A DNA stretch of 64,000 nt from Caldimonas mangrovi (GTDB taxonomy: Bacteria > Pseudomonadota > Gammaproteobacteria > Burkholderiales > Burkholderiaceae_C). Under the pieces are notes generated by a model. That model made no database searches, was not told the DNA's origin, and saw only the letters and a list, made by a program, of their open reading frames with translations. Position numbers and translations under genes: made by a program. This document shows positions 27,884-35,876 of the stretch, piece after piece; the first letter of the stretch is position 1, and every line of letters starts with the position of its first letter. Location: contig NZ_JAMKFE010000021.1 of NCBI RefSeq assembly GCF_023721835.1, positions 1 to 64,000 on the forward strand, written 5' to 3'.

Positions 27884-29343
27884 TTTCGCGCGAACCCACC
27901 CTCGAACGCCTGGCCATCGCCAAATCGCTGCTGCTCGATCCCTTCGGGCTCGACGAGACGCAGCTCGCGAGGGCGCTGCGCGTGATCGGCGAGCACCGCA
28001 TCGACGACGCCGACCTCTATTTCCAGTACACGCGCAGCGAAGGCTGGAGCCTGGAGGAGGGCATCGTGAAATCCGGCAGCTTCGGCATCGACCAGGGCGT
28101 CGGCGTGCGGGCGGTGGCCGGCGAGAAGACCGCGTTCGCGTATTCCGACGACATCTCCGAGGCCGCGCTGTTCGATGCGGCGCGCACGGTGCGCACCATC
28201 GCCGCGGCCGGGCAGAGCCGCCGCGTGAAGGTCGGCGGCGCCTCCACCGTCGCCGGCAGCCGCGTGCTGTATGCGCCGATGGACCCGATCGCCACGCTCG
28301 ACAGCACCCAGAAGGTGGCGCTGCTCGAGCGCGTCGAGCAGCTGGCACGCGCGCGCGACCCGCGCGTGGTGCAGGTGATGGCCGGCCTGATGGGCGAGTA
28401 CGACGTGGTGCTGGTGGCCCGCGCCGACGGCACCATCGCTGCCGACGTGCGGCCGCTGGTGCGCCTGTCGGTGACGGTGATCGCCGAGCAGAACGGCCGG
28501 CGCGAGGTCGGCTCGGGCGGCGGCGGCGGCCGTTTCGGCCTCGGCTACTTCCATGACCACGTGATCGAGAGCTATGTCAACGACGCCGTCAACGCCGCGC
28601 TGACCAACCTCGAAAGCCGCCCGGCACCGGCCGGCGAGATGACCGTGGTGCTCGGCCCCGGCTGGCCCGGCGTGCTGCTGCACGAGGCGATCGGCCACGG
28701 GCTCGAGGGCGACTTCAACCGCAAAGGCTCGAGCGCGTTCTCGGGCCGCATCGGCGAGCGGGTCGCCGCCAAGGGGGTCACGGTGCTCGACGACGGCACG
28801 CTGCCCGATCGGCGCGGGTCGCTCAACGTCGACGACGAAGGCAACGCTTCGCAACGCAACGTGCTGATCGAGGACGGCATCCTGAAGGGCTACATCCAGG
28901 ACGCGACGAACGCGCGCCTGATGAAGGTCAAGCCCACCGGCAACGGCCGCCGCGAAAGCTACGCGCATGTGCCGATGCCGCGCATGACCAACACCTACAT
29001 GCTGGCCGGCGACCAGACGCGCGACGAGATCGTCGCCAGCATGAAGAAAGGCCTGTACGCGACCAATTTCGGTGGCGGCCAGGTCGACATCACGAGCGGC
29101 AAGTTCGTGTTCTCGGCCAGCGAGGCCTACTGGGTCGAGAACGGCCGCATCCAGTACCCGGTCAAGGGCGCGACCATCATCGGCAACGGGCCCGACGCCT
29201 TGACGCGGGTGACGATGATCGGCAACGACCTCGAACTCGACACCGGCGTCGGCACCTGCGGCAAGGAAGGCCAGAGCGTGCCAGTCGGTGTCGGCCAGCC
29301 GACGCTGCGCATCGACGGGCTGACGGTCGGCGGCACCGCCTGA
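27880..29343 (+). CDS. tldD: metalloprotease TldD
   Basis: TldD forms a heterodimeric zinc protease with TldE/PmbA that cleaves unfolded peptides and antitoxin or microcin substrates. The 487-residue product has the zinc-binding catalytic motif HEAIGHGLEGD and the conserved C-terminal TGVGTCGKEGQSVPVGVGQP. No tldE is in the window, which is usual because the two genes are often unlinked. The start overlaps the diguanylate cyclase stop. Confidence 0.96.
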   Translation: MISREPTLERLAIAKSLLLDPFGLDETQLARALRVIGEHRIDDADLYFQYTRSEGWSLEEGIVKSGSFGIDQGVGVRAVAGEKTAFAYSDDISEAALFDAARTVRTIAAAGQSRRVKVGGASTVAGSRVLYAPMDPIATLDSTQKVALLERVEQLARARDPRVVQVMAGLMGEYDVVLVARADGTIAADVRPLVRLSVTVIAEQNGRREVGSGGGGGRFGLGYFHDHVIESYVNDAVNAALTNLESRPAPAGEMTVVLGPGWPGVLLHEAIGHGLEGDFNRKGSSAFSGRIGERVAAKGVTVLDDGTLPDRRGSLNVDDEGNASQRNVLIEDGILKGYIQDATNARLMKVKPTGNGRRESYAHVPMPRMTNTYMLAGDQTRDEIVASMKKGLYATNFGGGQVDITSGKFVFSASEAYWVENGRIQYPVKGATIIGNGPDALTRVTMIGNDLELDTGVGTCGKEGQSVPVGVGQPTLRIDGLTVGGTA

Positions 29344-29474
29344 TCGCATCCGGCCCACGGCCTTCGAGAGCTTTCTCACGCGCTGCGCCGCCTGTAGGAC
29401 GGCGCGTCTTGCGGCCCCCGGGACGAGCCGCTACGCTGACGCGTCCAGGGGCTTTCCGTGCCTTTGGGCCCGCC

Positions 29475-29969
29475 ATGTCCGAAGACCCGCCGCCGCCGCC
29501 CGCACCTCGCCCGCCACCCGACCGGACGGTGCTGGAGCGCGCCGAACGGGTCAACAACGACCTGATGAAGTTCGTGCGCCAGGTGCGCACGGCCACCGGG
29601 CCGGTGCGTGCGAAGCTGCAGCAGGACATGCGCGCGCGGCTGGAAGCCGAGCGCGCCGCATTGCTCGGCGGCCAGCACGTGATCCCGGAAACGCTGCGGC
29701 ACTACGCGGTCACGTTCACCGAGGTGCAGTGGCTGCTCGACGTCTGGATCGAGGCGACCGAGCGTAACAAGGACGAGCAGGAATACCGCCACGACTTCAT
29801 CGACGTCGCGACGCGCATGCTCGGTGAGTTGGAGGTGCTGCGCCAGCCCGACCCGGCGCTCGACCCGCCGGGCCGCAAGCCGGGGTGGTGGTCGGCCATC
29901 ACGCGGGGCCTGCGGCCGGGCGAATCGACGGAAGGCCGTGACCCGGGCGACCCCGACCTGGTGATCTAG
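29475..29969 (+). CDS. hypothetical protein
   Basis: I do not recognise this 164-residue protein. It has a Pro-rich N-terminus, a predicted helical middle (RVNNDLMKFVRQVRTATGPV; WLLDVWIEATERNKDEQEY) and a charged tail. There is no signal peptide or membrane helix. The ATG at 29475 gives MSEDPPPPP; ribosome-binding support is weak. A structured repeat starts right after the stop. Base composition and codon use match the neighbours, so it is probably real. Confidence 0.6.
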   Translation: MSEDPPPPPAPRPPPDRTVLERAERVNNDLMKFVRQVRTATGPVRAKLQQDMRARLEAERAALLGGQHVIPETLRHYAVTFTEVQWLLDVWIEATERNKDEQEYRHDFIDVATRMLGELEVLRQPDPALDPPGRKPGWWSAITRGLRPGESTEGRDPGDPDLVI

Positions 29970-29970
29970 G

Positions 29971-30045
29971 AGCCCCCCGACGGCCTTCGGCCGACCCCCC
30001 TGGGGGCGACGCTGACGGACCGGCAGAGCCGGATCCGTGGCGTCA
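29971..30045 (+). repeat. structured intergenic repeat, copy C (after the hypothetical gene)
   Basis: This is a third copy of the three-hairpin element: CGGCC-TTC-GGCCG, CCCCCCTGGGGG, then a stem centred on CCGGC-AGA-GCCGG with outer arms GACGC/GCGTC. It follows the stop codon by one base. The arm changes relative to copies A and B keep the pairing. Confidence 0.7.
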
Positions 30046-30085
30046 CTGGGGCGGAGCCGCTACTGATGGTGGCCTGGTTGTGCGC

Positions 30086-30116
30086 TTGACGCGCTGCAGC
30101 GGGTGCGTGCTACATT
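30086..30116 (+). promoter_or_regulatory. predicted promoter of the aroG leader
   Basis: TTGACG (30086-30091) and TACATT (30111-30116) are separated by 19 bases, a little long. The expected transcription start falls at about 30122-30125, at or beside the leader-peptide ATG. Confidence 0.5.
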
Positions 30117-30123
30117 ACCGCCC

Positions 30124-30201
30124 ATGCTTCGCGCAGCCCGCTTCTTCTTCTTTTACTTTTGGTTCTCGCACCGCACCGGCGGGGGAGAGGCAAGCGCGTA
30201 A
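30124..30201 (+). CDS. aromatic leader peptide of the aroG attenuator
   Basis: This 25-residue reading frame contains eight consecutive aromatic codons, read FFFFYFWF (30142-30165), so it is a leader peptide that measures charged tRNA-Phe, with Tyr and Trp as secondary inputs. No Shine-Dalgarno sequence is visible before the ATG, and the predicted transcription start lies at the ATG, so translation may be leaderless. It precedes a terminator and the DAHP synthase gene, the first step of aromatic amino acid synthesis. Confidence 0.8.
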   Translation: MLRAARFFFFYFWFSHRTGGGEASA

Positions 30202-30259
30202 CCGAACACGAGCGAACCGAATCCGAGAAACCGCCGGGAGTCCCCGGCGGTTTTTTTTT
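30176..30259 (+). promoter_or_regulatory. transcription attenuator (antiterminator/terminator) of aroG
   Basis: The terminator stem is CCGCCGGG (30231-30238) with CCCGGCGG (30243-30250), loop AGTC, then nine T (30251-30259). A competing arm CCGGCGG (30176-30182), inside the leader gene just after the aromatic codons, can pair with CCGCCGG (30231-30237). Stalling on aromatic codons leaves that arm free and blocks the terminator. A ribosome that reaches the stop codon (30199-30201) covers the arm and lets the terminator form. This follows the classical pheA/trp attenuation logic. Confidence 0.78.
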
Positions 30260-30324
30260 GCCCCGGCCCGTCTCGATCCAGGAACGCTCCCACCCGACAA
30301 CCGACACCAAGGAGCCCACGTCCC

Positions 30325-31443
30325 ATGAATGCCAAGTCCACCAGCACCGTCGAGGGTTGGTATGCGCCGATCGACAAGACCTCGCAAACCGACGACGAAA
30401 GGATCAAGGACGTGACCCCGCTACCGCCGCCGGAGCATCTGATCCGCTTCTTCCCGATACGGGGCACGTCGGTCGAGACGCTGGTGGGCGACACGCGCCA
30501 GCGCATCCGCCACATCATGAACCACAAGGACGACCGGTTGCTGGTCGTGATCGGGCCGTGTTCGATCCACGACCCGGCCGCGGCGGTCGACTACGCGAAG
30601 CAGCTGCTGGTGCAGCGCGAGAAGTACGCCGACACGCTGGAGATCGTGATGCGCGTGTACTTCGAGAAGCCGCGCACGACCGTGGGCTGGAAGGGCTTGA
30701 TCAACGACCCGTATCTGGACGAGAGCTTCCGCATCGACGAAGGCCTGCGCATGGCGCGCCAGCTGCTGATCGACATCAACCGCGTGGGCATGCCCGCCGG
30801 CAGCGAGTTCCTCGACGTGATCTCGCCGCAGTACATCGGCGACCTGATCGCCTGGGGCGCGATCGGTGCCCGCACCACCGAAAGCCAGGTACACCGCGAG
30901 CTGGCGTCGGGCATCTCGGCGCCGATCGGCTTCAAGAACGGCACCGACGGCAACATCAAGATCGCGACCGACGCCATCCAGGCGGCCGGCCGACCGCACC
31001 ACTTCCTGTCGGTGCACAAGAACGGCCAGGTCGCCATTGTCGAGACGAAGGGCAACAAGGACTGCCACGTGATCTTGCGTGGCGGCAAGGCGCCGAACTA
31101 CGACGCGCAGAGCGTCGAGGCGGCCTGCCGCGACCTCGAGGCGGCCAAGCTGCCGTGCTCGCTGATGGTCGACTGCTCGCACGCCAATTCGAGCAAGCAG
31201 CACGAGCGCCAGGTGGAGGTCGCGCGCGACATCGCCGGCCAGATCGCCGAAGGTTCGAAGCGCGTTTTCGGCGTGATGGTCGAAAGCCACCTGCATGGCG
31301 GGGCCCAGAAGTTCACGCCCGGCAAGGACGACCCGCGCAAGCTGGAATACGGCAAGAGCATCACCGACGCCTGCATCGGCTGGGACCACTCGCTGGAGGT
31401 GCTGGAGATCTTGTCCGGCGCGGTCAAGCGGAGGCGCGGATGA
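30325..31443 (+). CDS. aroG: 3-deoxy-7-phosphoheptulonate synthase, class I (AroG-like)
   Basis: The enzyme joins phosphoenolpyruvate and erythrose 4-phosphate, the first step of the shikimate pathway. The 372-residue product has the class I (AroFGH) core: VVIGPCSIHDP, FEKPRTTVGWKGLINDP, GARTTESQVHRELASG and the metal-binding MVDCSHANSSKQ. The length fits the family. Regulation is by the aromatic leader-peptide attenuator just upstream; feedback inhibition by an aromatic amino acid is usual in the family, but the isotype cannot be assigned from sequence alone. Confidence 0.95.
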   Translation: MNAKSTSTVEGWYAPIDKTSQTDDERIKDVTPLPPPEHLIRFFPIRGTSVETLVGDTRQRIRHIMNHKDDRLLVVIGPCSIHDPAAAVDYAKQLLVQREKYADTLEIVMRVYFEKPRTTVGWKGLINDPYLDESFRIDEGLRMARQLLIDINRVGMPAGSEFLDVISPQYIGDLIAWGAIGARTTESQVHRELASGISAPIGFKNGTDGNIKIATDAIQAAGRPHHFLSVHKNGQVAIVETKGNKDCHVILRGGKAPNYDAQSVEAACRDLEAAKLPCSLMVDCSHANSSKQHERQVEVARDIAGQIAEGSKRVFGVMVESHLHGGAQKFTPGKDDPRKLEYGKSITDACIGWDHSLEVLEILSGAVKRRRG

Positions 31444-31868
31444 GCTTCAAGGGCCGGCCCACGGGTTTGTAAGGCCGGTAAGAGGCGGCAAGAAGGCTGG
31501 CGCCAGGGTCGCCGGCGTAGTGGAATCCGTGCCATGCGACGCTCTGCATGCCGGGGTTAGGTGCTTCGGGGCACTGTGGCGGCAGGCGACGCATGGAACC
31601 CTCGTCAGGCATGAGCGGCGGTTTCGTCTCCTTGTTGAACTGATTTCCCTCAGCAGAGCCCACGTCGAGTGGGTAATCGCCCGCCTCGATCCCCACCAGG
31701 ATCCTGGCGGGTTTTTTTTGCCACGCTGCGGAAGTTTGTGAGTACACGCATTCGGTTCCGCGAGCAAATGACCGTTGTAACGCGGGTAAAGCCAGGAAAA
31801 ACTGCTGGCTTAAACCCGGCCTCGACCGTCCAATGAGGACGCTTGTGCAACGACACCGAGGAATGCCC
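31444..31868. other. intergenic region after aroG
   Basis: This 425-base gap holds the aroG terminator (31692-31719). A minus-strand frame of about 56-62 codons (31424 to 31594 or 31612) reads like a plausible small protein ending KPVGRPLKLIRASA, with GAGG before the ATG at 31594. It has no recognised family and overlaps the end of aroG by 20 bases, so it is not called as a gene. Confidence 0.4.
31692..31719 (+). terminator. intrinsic terminator downstream of aroG
   Basis: The palindrome CCAGGATCCTGG, extended by CCC and GGG across one mismatch (31692-31711), is followed by eight T (31712-31719). It lies about 250 bases after the aroG stop. Confidence 0.75.
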
Positions 31869-32210
31869 ATGTCTCGATCCATCCACCGCGCGGGCTGCCG
31901 TGTCGACCATGGCGTCGTGTTGCAGGCCAAGCGTGTATTGGCAGTGACGCTCGGGGCGCTGGCGCTGTCCGCCCACGCGCAAACCCAGCCTTCCATCACT
32001 CCCACCCCTGCTGCGCAACAGGCGCCGAAGCAGGACGCGATCCAGCGCTTGTTCAGCCGTGTCGACACCGACGGCGATGGGCGGCTGAGCGCAGAAGAGG
32101 CCACACGGCTGCCGGCCATCTCGGCGCGCTTCGACGAGATCGATGCCAACCGTGACGGCGGGCTCGATCCCGACGAATTCCACACCGGTGCGACCGCCCC
32201 GGTGCGCTGA
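31869..32210 (+). CDS. exported EF-hand calcium-binding protein
   Basis: The 113-residue product has two EF-hand loops near the C-terminus, DTDGDGRLSAEE and DANRDGGLDPDE, each with the expected Asp/Gly/Glu calcium ligands. The N-terminus carries a long basic region, then a hydrophobic stretch VLAVTLGALALSAHAQ that looks like a signal peptide with AHA cleavage. The ATG at 31869 has GAGGA at a good distance; an ATG six bases upstream is too close to it. Function is probably periplasmic calcium binding. Confidence 0.8.
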   Translation: MSRSIHRAGCRVDHGVVLQAKRVLAVTLGALALSAHAQTQPSITPTPAAQQAPKQDAIQRLFSRVDTDGDGRLSAEEATRLPAISARFDEIDANRDGGLDPDEFHTGATAPVR

Positions 32211-32218
32211 CCGGGCCC

Positions 32219-32794
32219 TCAGGTGATGTTGCGCTTGAGCCGCTCGCTGTTCCAGTAAACGTCGTCGCCGCCCAAGCCGTCGAGGTTGGCGCGGTTGAGC
32301 ACGCGCGCCAGCACGAACAGCAGGTCGGACAGACGGTTCAGATAGTGCCGCGGCGCTTCGCGCACGGCTTGAGCGCCACCGAGTGCAACGACTGCACGCT
32401 CGGCGCGTCGCGCCATCGTGCGGGCCACGTGCGCCAATGCAGCGCTTCGGGTGCCGGCCGGCAGGATGAATTCCTTCAACCGGGGCAGCGTGCCGTTGTA
32501 GTGAGCGAGCGCCTCGTCGAGTCGGGCCACGGCGTCGGTCTTCAGCAGCTCGTGGCCGGGCATCGACAGCTCGCCGCCCAGGTTGAACAGCTCGTGCTGG
32601 ATGGTCACCAGCAGTTCGCGCACGTCGTCGGGCAGCGGTTCGGACAGCACCACCCCGAGCTGGGAATTCAGCTCGTCGACATCGCCCATCGCGTGCACGC
32701 GCAGGTGGTCTTTCGGAACCCGCGTGCCGTCGCCGAGGCCGGTGCTGCCGTCGTCGCCGGTGCGGGTGGCGATTTGCGTGAGTCGGTTGCCCAT
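32219..32794 (-). CDS. cob(I)yrinic acid a,c-diamide adenosyltransferase, PduO type
   Basis: The enzyme adenosylates cob(I)alamin with ATP to make adenosylcobalamin. The 191-residue product has the PduO-type ATP-binding start TRTGDDGSTGLGDGTRVPKDH, the DELNSQLG motif and the C-terminal LNRLSDLLFVLARVLN. The length fits the single-domain PduO/MMAB family. It is convergent with the EF-hand gene and divergent from the flavoprotein at 32870. Confidence 0.95.
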   Translation of the reverse strand: MGNRLTQIATRTGDDGSTGLGDGTRVPKDHLRVHAMGDVDELNSQLGVVLSEPLPDDVRELLVTIQHELFNLGGELSMPGHELLKTDAVARLDEALAHYNGTLPRLKEFILPAGTRSAALAHVARTMARRAERAVVALGGAQAVREAPRHYLNRLSDLLFVLARVLNRANLDGLGGDDVYWNSERLKRNIT

Positions 32795-32869
32795 GGTGGA
32801 AGCTGCTCCTTTCAGCGGCAGTTTAGGGTCGGGCTCCTAGAATGGTTTGAAACAGACCAGGAGACAAGC

Positions 32870-34291
32870 ATGAATGCACCGCTGGCCAGCCATTTGCTGC
32901 CGCAGTTCGAACAGCGCACCGCGCCGCCGGCGATGCTGGAAGCCCTGAAGGCCCGCTTCGGCGACCGCTGTTCGCTGGCACTGGCCGTGCGCGAGCAGCA
33001 CGGGCGTGACGAGTCGCCCTTCGACGTGTCGCCCCCGGACGCCGTGGTCTATGCCGAGAGCAACGAAGACGTGGCCTTCGTCGTCAAGCTGGCCGATACA
33101 CACGCGGTGCCGGTGATTCCCTTCGGCGTCGGCTCTTCGCTCGAAGGGCACCTGCTGGCCGTGCAGGGCGGCGTCAGCATCGACCTGAGTCGCATGAACA
33201 AGGTGTTGAGCGTCGACGCCGAGGACCTGACCGTCACGGTGCAGGCCGGTGTCACGCGCATGCAGCTGAACAACGAGATCCGCCACACCGGGCTGTTCTT
33301 CCCGATCGACCCTGGCGCCGACGCGACGCTGGGCGGCATGTCGGCCACGCGCGCCAGCGGCACGAACGCCGTGCGCTACGGCACGATGCGCGAGAACGTG
33401 CTCGGGCTGACGGTGGTGACCGCGAACGGCGACATCGTGCCGACGGGCACCCGCGCGAAGAAGTCGAGCGCCGGTTACGACCTCACCCGGCTGCTCGTCG
33501 GCAGCGAGGGCACGCTGGGCGTGATGACCGAGATCACGCTGCGGCTGTATCCGCAGCCGGAAGCGATCTCCGCGGCAGTGTGCAGCTTCCCGACGCTCGA
33601 GGCGGCGGTGCGCACGACGATACAGATCATCCAGATGGGCGTGCCGATCGCACGCTGCGAACTGCTCGATGCCAATGCCGTGCGCGCCGTGAATCGCCAC
33701 GACAAGCTGACGCTGCGCGAAGGGCCGATGCTGCTGATGGAGTTCCACGGCACCGAGGCAGGCGTCAAGGAGCAGGCCGAACTGGTGCAGGAGATTGCAC
33801 GGGAGCTCGGCGGCGAAGATTTCCAATGGGCCACCACGCCCGAAGAACGCACGCGCCTGTGGACGGCACGACACCATGCGTACTTCGCGGCGCTGCAGAT
33901 GAAGCCTGGCTGCCGGGCGGTCACGACCGACACCTGCGTGCCGATCTCGAGGCTGGCCGAATGCCTGCTGGAAACCATCGACGAAGCCGATGCCGCCGGC
34001 TTGGCGTATTTCGTGGTCGGCCATGTCGGCGACGGCAACTTCCACGTCGGCTACCTGATCGACCCGGCGAAACCCGAGGAGCGGGAGCTGGCCGAGTCCT
34101 TGAACCTGAAGCTGGTGTCGCGCGCGATCCGGCTCGAAGGCACCTGCACCGGCGAGCATGGCATCGGCTTGCACAAGATGGGATTTCTGCTCGACGAGGC
34201 GGGGCCGGGAGCGGTCGCGATGATGCGCTCGATCAAGCACGCGCTCGACCCGAAGAACATCATGAACCCGGGCAAGATCTTCGCGTTGTAG
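32870..34291 (+). CDS. FAD-linked oxidase, D-lactate dehydrogenase (cytochrome)-like
   Basis: The 473-residue flavoprotein belongs to the FAD-binding oxidase/transferase type 4 family (D-lactate dehydrogenase, GlcD). The FAD-binding domain has VIPFGVGSSLEGH and PGADATLGGMSATRASG followed by GTNAVRYGTMRENV. The C-terminal cap has the conserved GHVGDGNFH and GTCTGEHGIGLHK that bind substrate and metal. The start was set by CCAGGAG before the ATG. The substrate is probably D-lactate or a related 2-hydroxy acid. Confidence 0.9.
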   Translation: MNAPLASHLLPQFEQRTAPPAMLEALKARFGDRCSLALAVREQHGRDESPFDVSPPDAVVYAESNEDVAFVVKLADTHAVPVIPFGVGSSLEGHLLAVQGGVSIDLSRMNKVLSVDAEDLTVTVQAGVTRMQLNNEIRHTGLFFPIDPGADATLGGMSATRASGTNAVRYGTMRENVLGLTVVTANGDIVPTGTRAKKSSAGYDLTRLLVGSEGTLGVMTEITLRLYPQPEAISAAVCSFPTLEAAVRTTIQIIQMGVPIARCELLDANAVRAVNRHDKLTLREGPMLLMEFHGTEAGVKEQAELVQEIARELGGEDFQWATTPEERTRLWTARHHAYFAALQMKPGCRAVTTDTCVPISRLAECLLETIDEADAAGLAYFVVGHVGDGNFHVGYLIDPAKPEERELAESLNLKLVSRAIRLEGTCTGEHGIGLHKMGFLLDEAGPGAVAMMRSIKHALDPKNIMNPGKIFAL

Positions 34292-34519
34292 CCGCCGCAT
34301 TGTTGCGCTGCGGCGGCACGTGCCGTTTCAACTGCAAGCGTTGGCAAGCAGTGCCTGAGCCGTCGAGGTAGCCCGGCCCGACCCACGGTGTCCCGTGTCG
34401 CGGGCCTCTTGCAGGATGTGGGCGGCGGCTTCGCGCCGCGTGCACGGCCAAGGTTTTCTCACATCTTCGGCTGGCAATTGCGCCACGATGTGCCGATCTG
34501 ACCATGGGGAGGCAACGAG

Positions 34520-35083
34520 ATGACGACCGCGATGTTCCTCAAGCAAGCACTGGCCCGGCCGCAACGCGTCGGTGCGCTGCTGCCGTCGTCGCGCTACCTG
34601 GCGGCCGCGATGGCGCGTGAGGCGGCCGGCGCAGGCCTGCTGGTGGAACTGGGCGCCGGCACCGGGGCGGTGACACGGGTGCTGCGCGACGCCTGCCCGG
34701 CGACGCCGCTCATCGCTGCCGAGATCGACGCCGAACTCGCCTGGCACCTGCGCCTGCGCTTCCCTGGCGTCGACGTGCGTGCCGCCCATGCCCACCGACT
34801 CGTCGCCGAGCTGCGCCGCGAGGCGCTGCCTGAGCAAGCGGTGGTGGTGTCCTCGCTGCCCTTTCGTTCACTGCCGCGCAAAGTGCATCTGCGCACTGTC
34901 GAGGCGATCTGCAACTTCCTGGAAGACGACCCGACGCGCCGCCTGGTGCAGTACACCTACCAGCCCCGGCGGCCGTTCGATCTGCCGGAGCACAGCCGGC
35001 TGCTGTGGCGCTGGCGGCGCACGGTGTGGCTCAACGTGCCGCCGGCGGGGGTGTGGGTGTTGCAGCGTACGCCCGAGAGCTGA
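34520..35083 (+). CDS. class I SAM-dependent methyltransferase, PmtA-like phospholipid N-methyltransferase
   Basis: The 187-residue product has SAM motif I, LLVELGAGTGAVTRVL, an acidic motif II (IAAEIDAEL) and the family-like FLKQALARPQRVGALLPSSRYLA start seen in PmtA-type phospholipid N-methyltransferases. Such enzymes can methylate phosphatidylethanolamine toward phosphatidylcholine; the actual substrate is unproven. GGGAGG eight bases before the ATG supports the start. Confidence 0.8.
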   Translation: MTTAMFLKQALARPQRVGALLPSSRYLAAAMAREAAGAGLLVELGAGTGAVTRVLRDACPATPLIAAEIDAELAWHLRLRFPGVDVRAAHAHRLVAELRREALPEQAVVVSSLPFRSLPRKVHLRTVEAICNFLEDDPTRRLVQYTYQPRRPFDLPEHSRLLWRWRRTVWLNVPPAGVWVLQRTPES

Positions 35084-35098
35084 AGCAGGCGACGGGGC

Positions 35099-35744
35099 TC
35101 AGTGGCCCGGCCGGCGCCGGCGTTTCCGGGCGAGCGCGCCGAGACCGGCGAGCAGCAGTGCCGCGGTCTGCGGCTCGGGGACGGGAGTCATCAGCAGGTA
35201 GCTGTACTCATCGCTGGTGCCGACACGGCGCGCGAAGGCGAGCACCTCACCCCGGTTGTTCAGGTCGACCAGCGACTCGAAGTCCAGGCTGGTACCGCCG
35301 GTGTACAGGAAAGAATAGGTCTCGAGCCCGTTGGAGGCCGAGCCGATCACGTCCCCGGCGTCGTTGAGCGCGTAAGCGTAGGTGTAGTCATACCCTTCGC
35401 GGACCGGCAGGTAGCGGGCTCCGGTGGCACTGTCCCAAAGCGCTCCGCGGATGGTTTCGTCGTCCGATTTGAAGTCGACGATCACGGTGCCGCTGTTCTT
35501 GACGTCGATGGCCCAGCCACGCGTTTCGCCACCCGGGCCGGTGAGCGCCTGCATCGCGCCGTCGCTGAAGAACATCGGAGAGATCGTTGAGCGCGTGGGC
35601 CTCGGTGTAGCGGCCAAAGGCCCGTGTGTCGATCGGTTGGCCGGTGTATCGGGGGGCAGCTTCAGTGTCGAGTGCGACGCAGGCGGCTGCTGCTGCCATG
35701 AAGATCGCCGGTGTCTGCCGGACGAAGGCGAAAGGAAAGATCAT
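35099..35744 (-). pseudogene. broken PEP-CTERM/HAF-type exported protein gene
   Basis: The N-terminal half (35744 down to about 35575) is in one frame, with a signal peptide (MIFPFAFVRQTPAIFMAAAAA) and AHALNDLSD. The C-terminal half (about 35595 down to 35099) is in another frame, reading PMFFSDGAMQALTGPGGE, with ALNDAGDVIGSA and a PEP-CTERM tail VPEPQTAALLLAGLGALARK. Spacing of HAF-like repeats suggests that about 20 codons are missing at the join, so a non-triplet deletion is likely. PEP-CTERM proteins are exported and processed by exosortase, which should be encoded elsewhere. Confidence 0.65.
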
Positions 35745-35876
35745 GCGAAGGTGCTCCAGGAGGTGTGGAGCCGGCGTGGGGTTTGCCGGGCTTTTGCCAA
35801 CCTTGGCGCTGCGGCGGCGTGCCTGCCCCCCGAGATCGCGGGGGAGGCGTTGCCGCAGTTTGACGACCGCTGCGCT

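Noticed and set aside
31444-31720. Riboswitch or tmRNA in the gap after aroG
   Set aside because: No cobalamin, TPP, SAM or tmRNA core could be matched; only a terminator is clear.
34291-34317. Hairpin GCCGCCGCA/TGCGGCGGC after the D-lactate dehydrogenase-like gene
   Set aside because: It lacks a T run, so it is not called as an intrinsic terminator.
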